A DNA stretch of 16,627 bases from contig BNUF01000043.1 in NCBI GenBank assembly GCA_025997155.1, forward strand, positions 1 through 16,627. The letters are read 5' to 3'. How positions within the stretch are numbered: position 1 is the first letter of the stretch; each line of letters begins with the position of its first letter. The notes beneath the pieces were generated by a model. It did no database searches, was not told the DNA's origin, and saw nothing but the letters and a program-made list of their open reading frames with translations. This DNA is from Clostridia bacterium. Lineage in GTDB: Bacteria; Bacillota; Clostridia; Lachnospirales; WQUN01. Position numbers and translations under genes: made by a program. This document shows positions 14,227 through 16,627 of this stretch, piece after piece.

Positions 14227-15123
14227 ATGTATGAAATTTTTGATGTATCTATGTGTAAACCACTTGGATATGTAACTACAGGGGCACGAAAAAAAGAATG
14301 GATAGAATTGGATGGTAAACCTTGGTTATTTAAGGAAGCTAAGAATCCGGAAACATTCGAGTTTGTGGTTGAAAAGATAGCCTACGAGTTAACCAAACCA
14401 TTAGGACTTTCACATGCTGTGACCGAGTTGGCGTTATACAATGGGAGAATAGGTTCTATAAGTCAAAGCGTCTTAGCGGACAGACAAGGTTGGAAATTGC
14501 TTGAATTTAAGAATCTTGTTAAAGCAGAATTCGGGTTTCGTACAGACTCCGACAACACTTGGTATAAAGACCATAGTATGACTTACAATACAAAAATGAT
14601 AAAAGATGTTATGAATTCGATTAAACCGAAAATATTTGACAGTTTTGTGCAAGCTATGTTGTTTGATTTTCTGATATCCAACAGCGACAGACACCATAGC
14701 AATTGGGGCGTCTTACGCAATTTGCGTTTTGGTGAAAAAGAATTTTGTCCACTATATGATAGCGGTTCAGGGTTATTTTCAACTGTTCCCAAGTCGACGG
14801 TAGTAAAGATGTTAGCCTCTAAGAATATTCGCGATTATATAACAGGTGCTAAGTCAATGGTGCGATATGGAAATTCCGATACTACAAATTTCAAAACTCT
14901 TCTCGACGGCTTGGCAAAAGACTGCTATGGAATAGCAAAATTATTCGCCTTAGAAATAAACAAGCATTGGACAGATGACTTTCTCCATGATATTGTGTAT
15001 GGCGTGGGGAATTTAGTAACAGATGAGAGAAAAATATTGATGCTGAAACTGTTAATCAATAGTAAGGCAGTCTTGTTTAAGAGTTGCGGAATTATGACCG
15101 TGTTTAGCGAGGTGAGGGTATGA
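14227..15123 (+). CDS. HipA-like kinase (truncated type, without the N-terminal subdomain)
   Basis: A 298-residue protein with a HipA-type kinase fold. Lys36 in 'WLFKEAKN' matches the ATP-binding Lys. 'LISNSDRHHSNWGVL' (150-163) is the catalytic loop with Asp154 and Asn159, and 'LYDSGSGLF' (Asp178) is the metal-binding DFG-like element. Full HipA proteins are about 430-440 residues; this one starts straight with a short N-lobe and lacks the usual N-terminal subdomain, as in H. pylori CtkA or the split HipT of HipBST modules. No HTH antitoxin (HipB) gene lies next to it. It has its own promoter and overlaps a 115-residue partner by 4 bases. Base composition is more AT-rich than the preceding operon, hinting at separate origin. 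Kinase identity is strong, toxin role inferred. Confidence 0.88.
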   Translation: MYEIFDVSMCKPLGYVTTGARKKEWIELDGKPWLFKEAKNPETFEFVVEKIAYELTKPLGLSHAVTELALYNGRIGSISQSVLADRQGWKLLEFKNLVKAEFGFRTDSDNTWYKDHSMTYNTKMIKDVMNSIKPKIFDSFVQAMLFDFLISNSDRHHSNWGVLRNLRFGEKEFCPLYDSGSGLFSTVPKSTVVKMLASKNIRDYITGAKSMVRYGNSDTTNFKTLLDGLAKDCYGIAKLFALEINKHWTDDFLHDIVYGVGNLVTDERKILMLKLLINSKAVLFKSCGIMTVFSEVRV

Positions 15124-15467
15124 ATTTGTTTTTGACTCAGGAGATAGACGAGCAAGGCAACAAAGTTTGTTTAGGTACGTTAAGCTACTCTGATGGCGTT
15201 TACCATTTCCGTTATTCTGACGCACATAACAACTCGTCGCTTCCGCGTGAATTTTATGTGGTACCTGGTTTCAAGGAGTTTGACGAAGAGTATGAATCAA
15301 AGAAGTTGTTCTGGTTCTTTGCCGACCGAATGATGCCAAAGAGTCGCCCAGATTTCAAAGAACATTTGGCGCGGTTAGGTATGACCGAATTTGATGAGTG
15401 GGAGTACCTAAAACGAACTGGTTCACGGTTGATGACAGATGATTATGAGTTGGTTGAATCTTTGTAA
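15120..15467 (+). CDS. small partner of the HipA-like kinase
   Basis: A 115-residue protein starting at ATG 15120 in an ATGA overlap with the kinase, with GAGGTGAGGG upstream. The N-terminal part is beta-rich ('KVCLGTLSYSDGVYHFRYSD'). The rest holds 'LFWFFADRMMPKSRPDFKEHL', 'RLGMTEFDEWEYLKRTGSRL' and 'TDDYELVESL'. From memory this second half resembles the segment ahead of HIRAN domains and the F-x-x-L-L-P type N-terminal subdomain of HipA (HipS in split systems), so it could supply the missing part of the kinase and control it. That is inference; no HTH is visible, so it is not a HipB-type DNA-binding antitoxin. The gene order kinase then small partner is reversed relative to HipBST. A strong terminator follows. 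Confidence 0.7.
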   Translation: MNLFLTQEIDEQGNKVCLGTLSYSDGVYHFRYSDAHNNSSLPREFYVVPGFKEFDEEYESKKLFWFFADRMMPKSRPDFKEHLARLGMTEFDEWEYLKRTGSRLMTDDYELVESL

Positions 15468-15477
15468 GCATTATGGA

Positions 15478-15516
15478 AAAGGGGTTACCTGAGGTTAGGG
15501 TAGCCCCTTTTGTTTT
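15478..15516 (+). terminator. intrinsic terminator after the HipA-like pair
   Basis: AAAAGGGGTTA (15478-15488) pairs with TAGCCCCTTTT (15501-15511) over an internal loop, with one G-U pair, and the T-run continues as TGTTTTG. The A-rich 5' arm could also allow bidirectional use. Confidence 0.85.
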
Positions 15517-15603
15517 GTAGGCGAAACTTTAGTCCTCAACAAACTCGGCGACGTCGGACAATTTGAGCAATCGGAGATATACTTTGTTCAAAAGTGCTTA
15601 TAG
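15499..15603 (+). pseudogene. possible remnant of an unidentified gene
   Basis: A short open frame ends at TAG 15601-15603 and reads as protein-like text (VGETLVLNKLGDVGQF, then EQSEIYFVQKCL) without a start codon or ribosome binding site; the open frame overlaps the terminator arm. It may be the tail of a gene lost by rearrangement. I cannot assign a family, and a chance frame is possible. Confidence 0.2.
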
Positions 15604-15647
15604 GACACAGTTAATTCGATTATTTTCGGAATGTTTGTAAATAGTGC

Positions 15648-15676
15648 TTGACAAACACACCGAATTGTAGTACAAT
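15648..15676 (+). promoter_or_regulatory. strong orphan sigma-A promoter
   Basis: TTGACA (15648-15653) and TACAAT (15671-15676) with a 17-base spacer, one mismatch from consensus. No intact gene lies within 500 bases downstream, so it drives either a noncoding transcript or a long leader of the gene at 16209. Confidence 0.8.
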
Positions 15677-15682
15677 GCGTGG

Positions 15683-15792
15683 TATGTACATATTGTATGT
15701 ATGCTTGACAGGGGTAGTCTACTCTTCATTGGTTGTTCCTTTCCGTGGGAAGTATGGCGAGTTGTACCTGTCAAAGAATGTATCTGTTTTTC
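15683..15792 (+). ncRNA. possible structured noncoding transcript or leader
   Basis: Behind the orphan promoter lies a long-range 8 bp perfect stem, TTGACAGG at 15705-15712 with CCTGTCAA at 15767-15774, enclosing a smaller TTCC/GGAA hairpin (15741-15751). TGTATCTGTTTTTC follows. I do not recognise any known riboswitch or RNA family. It could equally be a decayed 5' leader. Support is the promoter plus pairing only. Confidence 0.3.
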
Positions 15793-15796
15793 TTGA

Positions 15797-15910
15797 AGAG
15801 GGTTGGTGGATTTTAATGGTATAAGTACTCGTGCGCAAGAAATTTGCAGACATGTCGGCAAACGACAAATGATAGTATCATATTTAAGCAACCGCCTTGA
15901 GACTCCGTAA
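15797..15910 (+). pseudogene. short open frame with HTH-like text, likely remnant
   Basis: An open frame bounded by TGA at 15794-15796 and TAA at 15908-15910 reads VDFNGISTRAQEICRHVGKR followed by QMIVSYLSNRLETP from GTG 15806. This resembles a helix-turn-helix core of a regulator. Only about 35 residues are left; a GAAGAGGG site is too close to the GTG for a good start. It may be a leader peptide, a fragment of a lost regulator, or chance. Confidence 0.25.
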
Positions 15911-15934
15911 TCCCAATTAGCTTTTGGTTATTTA

Positions 15935-15949
15935 TTGAGTACAGGTTCT
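15935..15949. repeat. 15 bp direct repeat, right copy
   Basis: Second copy of TTGAGTACAGGTTCT, same orientation as at 322-336. It lies in the gene-free stretch after the HipA-like pair. The bases ahead share a loose TTG-x4-TTT pattern with those ahead of the left copy. Confidence 0.5.
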
Positions 15950-16123
15950 AAGTACATAATAGTCTCTAAGTAAGAGAAAACGAAACCTTTTGGTAGATTA
16001 TCCAAACTAAGTGAAATAGCAGTTTCTTTTATAAAGATGTCACTTGCTTTTGTTTTTGTGTGCAAAATAATTAAGCTATGACACACATCAGTTGTGTGTT
16101 GGGTTGTATGGATTTTTCATTGC

Positions 16124-16149
16124 GCTAAATGTATTCTAAGAATTTTAGC
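16124..16149. repeat. imperfect inverted repeat upstream of the truncated right-hand gene
   Basis: GCTAAA (16124-16129) and TTTAGC (16144-16149) flank the nearly symmetric ATTCTAAGAAT (16133-16143), with three unpaired bases on one side. It could be an operator or a hairpin in the leader. A weak TATACT follows at 16158. A further stem ACACACA/TGTGTGT lies at about 16081-16099. Apart from these and the orphan promoter, the 15512-16208 stretch shows nothing firm. Confidence 0.35.
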
Positions 16150-16208
16150 ACAAAAATATACTGTAAGAATAAATTACATAAAAGAACATAGCTGAGGAGG
16201 CGGTCAGT

Positions 16209-16523
16209 TTGAGCAACACTATTATTGACGATTTGACTTCTACTGTTTATAACGATGTTCTTGAAGAGATTTTATCTGATTCTGCGATAGAAGGGGTATA
16301 TGAATACTTCAAAGGTAGATTCAAGGAAATCTTACTTTCTAAGGAATTTGACATCAAGATTTTTATGGCGCGCAAGGCTTATGCTCTTTATGCCGTCTTT
16401 GAAGAAGCCTTACGGAAAGAGCTTGCGGATGAAGGGGAAAAACCCTATGGAATAATAATACACGATCGCGCTTTCGGATTGTACGCGAATCAACTTTCTG
16501 GTGCTATAGTCAAGGCTATTTAA
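16209..16523 (+). pseudogene. unidentified gene truncated by the IS630-family element
   Basis: A 104-residue frame starting at TTG 16209 with a good GAGGAGG site 7-8 bases upstream. The predicted protein is acidic and helical (SNTIIDDLTSTVYNDVLEEI..., then 'AYALYAVFEEALRKELADEGEKPYG', 'HDRAFGLYANQLSG'). The final residues IVKAI and the stop are encoded by the TATAGTCAAGGCT end of the inserted element, so the original C-terminus is lost. I do not recognise the family, and what is left may be a small or a cut-down protein. Its 5' part could be expressed from the orphan promoter at 15648. Confidence 0.6.
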
Positions 16524-16627
16524 AATATTGAATAGATGTGTTAAAATAAAAGTATGGCATATTCAATAGATTTAAGGGAAAAAGCGTTGAACGCATTGAA
16601 GAATGGTCATTTAAAAAGTGAAGTTAA
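16507..16627 (+). mobile_element. IS630-family element, left end (partial, runs off the window)
   Basis: TAGTCAAGGCT at 16507-16517, preceded by TA (16505-16506), is identical to the outer 11 bases of the MITE at 127. It is followed by an AT-rich leader and a transposase start at 16554. IS630 elements insert at TA and duplicate it. The right end is outside the window. Confidence 0.85.
16554..16627 (+). CDS. IS630-family transposase, N-terminal part (partial)
   Basis: ATG 16554 opens a frame still open at the window end, 24 residues: MAYSIDLREKALNALKNGHL and then KSEV. The MAYSxDLRxKxL start is characteristic of IS630-family transposases, whose N-terminus is a helix-turn-helix that binds the terminal repeats. 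No strong ribosome binding site is seen ahead of it, which is common for transposases. Too little is present to judge integrity. Confidence 0.85.
   Translation, partial: MAYSIDLREKALNALKNGHLKSEV

Noticed and set aside
15598..15891. 97-residue minus-strand frame in the gene-free region
   Set aside because: Composition is not protein-like, there is no ribosome binding site, and it lies opposite a strong + strand promoter.

Overview
The window is a 16.6 kb stretch with every recognisable gene on the + strand. It looks like an accessory or genomic-island region of a low-to-mid GC bacterium, most likely a Bacillota (Clostridia-like) organism. Reasons: strong AGGAGG-type ribosome binding sites, sigma-A promoters of the TTGACA-N17-TATAAT kind, intrinsic terminators, and an Rpn-type nuclease with (MEKG)n repeats. 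No rRNA, tRNA, CRISPR array or replication origin was seen, and the taxonomic guess is only moderately secure.

Layout. (1) 1-583: no intact gene. It holds a ~99 bp MITE-like element (127-225) and a 3' fragment of a membrane-protein gene (326-520) that begins at a 15 bp sequence recurring at 15935-15949. (2) 584-1685: a small operon of thioredoxin, GNAT-like acetyltransferase and a small Cys-rich protein. (3) 1739-3208: an Rpn-family PD-(D/E)XK nuclease with five in-frame 12 bp repeats, then a NADAR (YbiA-like) protein placed directly behind an intrinsic terminator. (4) 3361-7049: an ADP-ribosylglycohydrolase with an extra C-terminal domain, a MEMO-AMMECR1 fusion and the matching radical SAM enzyme (AmmeMemoRadiSam set). 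(5) 7187-14120: a tightly packed operon behind a near-consensus promoter whose -10 box lies inside a 27 bp dyad. It encodes an NrtR-like regulator with an eroded NUDIX box, nicotinate phosphoribosyltransferase, nicotinamidase, a divergent adenylosuccinate-synthetase-like enzyme, a J-domain/pseudokinase protein, a vWA-domain protein and an M15-type D,D- or L,D-peptidase. (6) 14178-15511: an independently promoted pair, a HipA-like kinase lacking the usual N-terminal part and a small partner. (7) 15512-16208: no intact gene; it has a strong promoter over a possible structured transcript, and short coding remnants. (8) 16209-16627: a gene cut short by an IS630-family element whose left end and transposase start are visible. 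The left TIR of this IS matches the MITE near position 127.

How the parts fit. The core (2795-14120) combines ADP-ribose removal (NADAR, ADP-ribosylglycohydrolase), NAD precursor salvage (PncA makes nicotinate, PncB makes nicotinate mononucleotide) and an NrtR-type sensor. Linked to these are an IMP/GTP-ligase-fold enzyme with an altered amino-acid loop, a J-domain pseudokinase and a vWA protein. My inference is an NAD/ADP-ribose-centred stress or conflict system, possibly restoring NAD or making or removing an unusual nucleotide modification. No functional proof is available from sequence alone.
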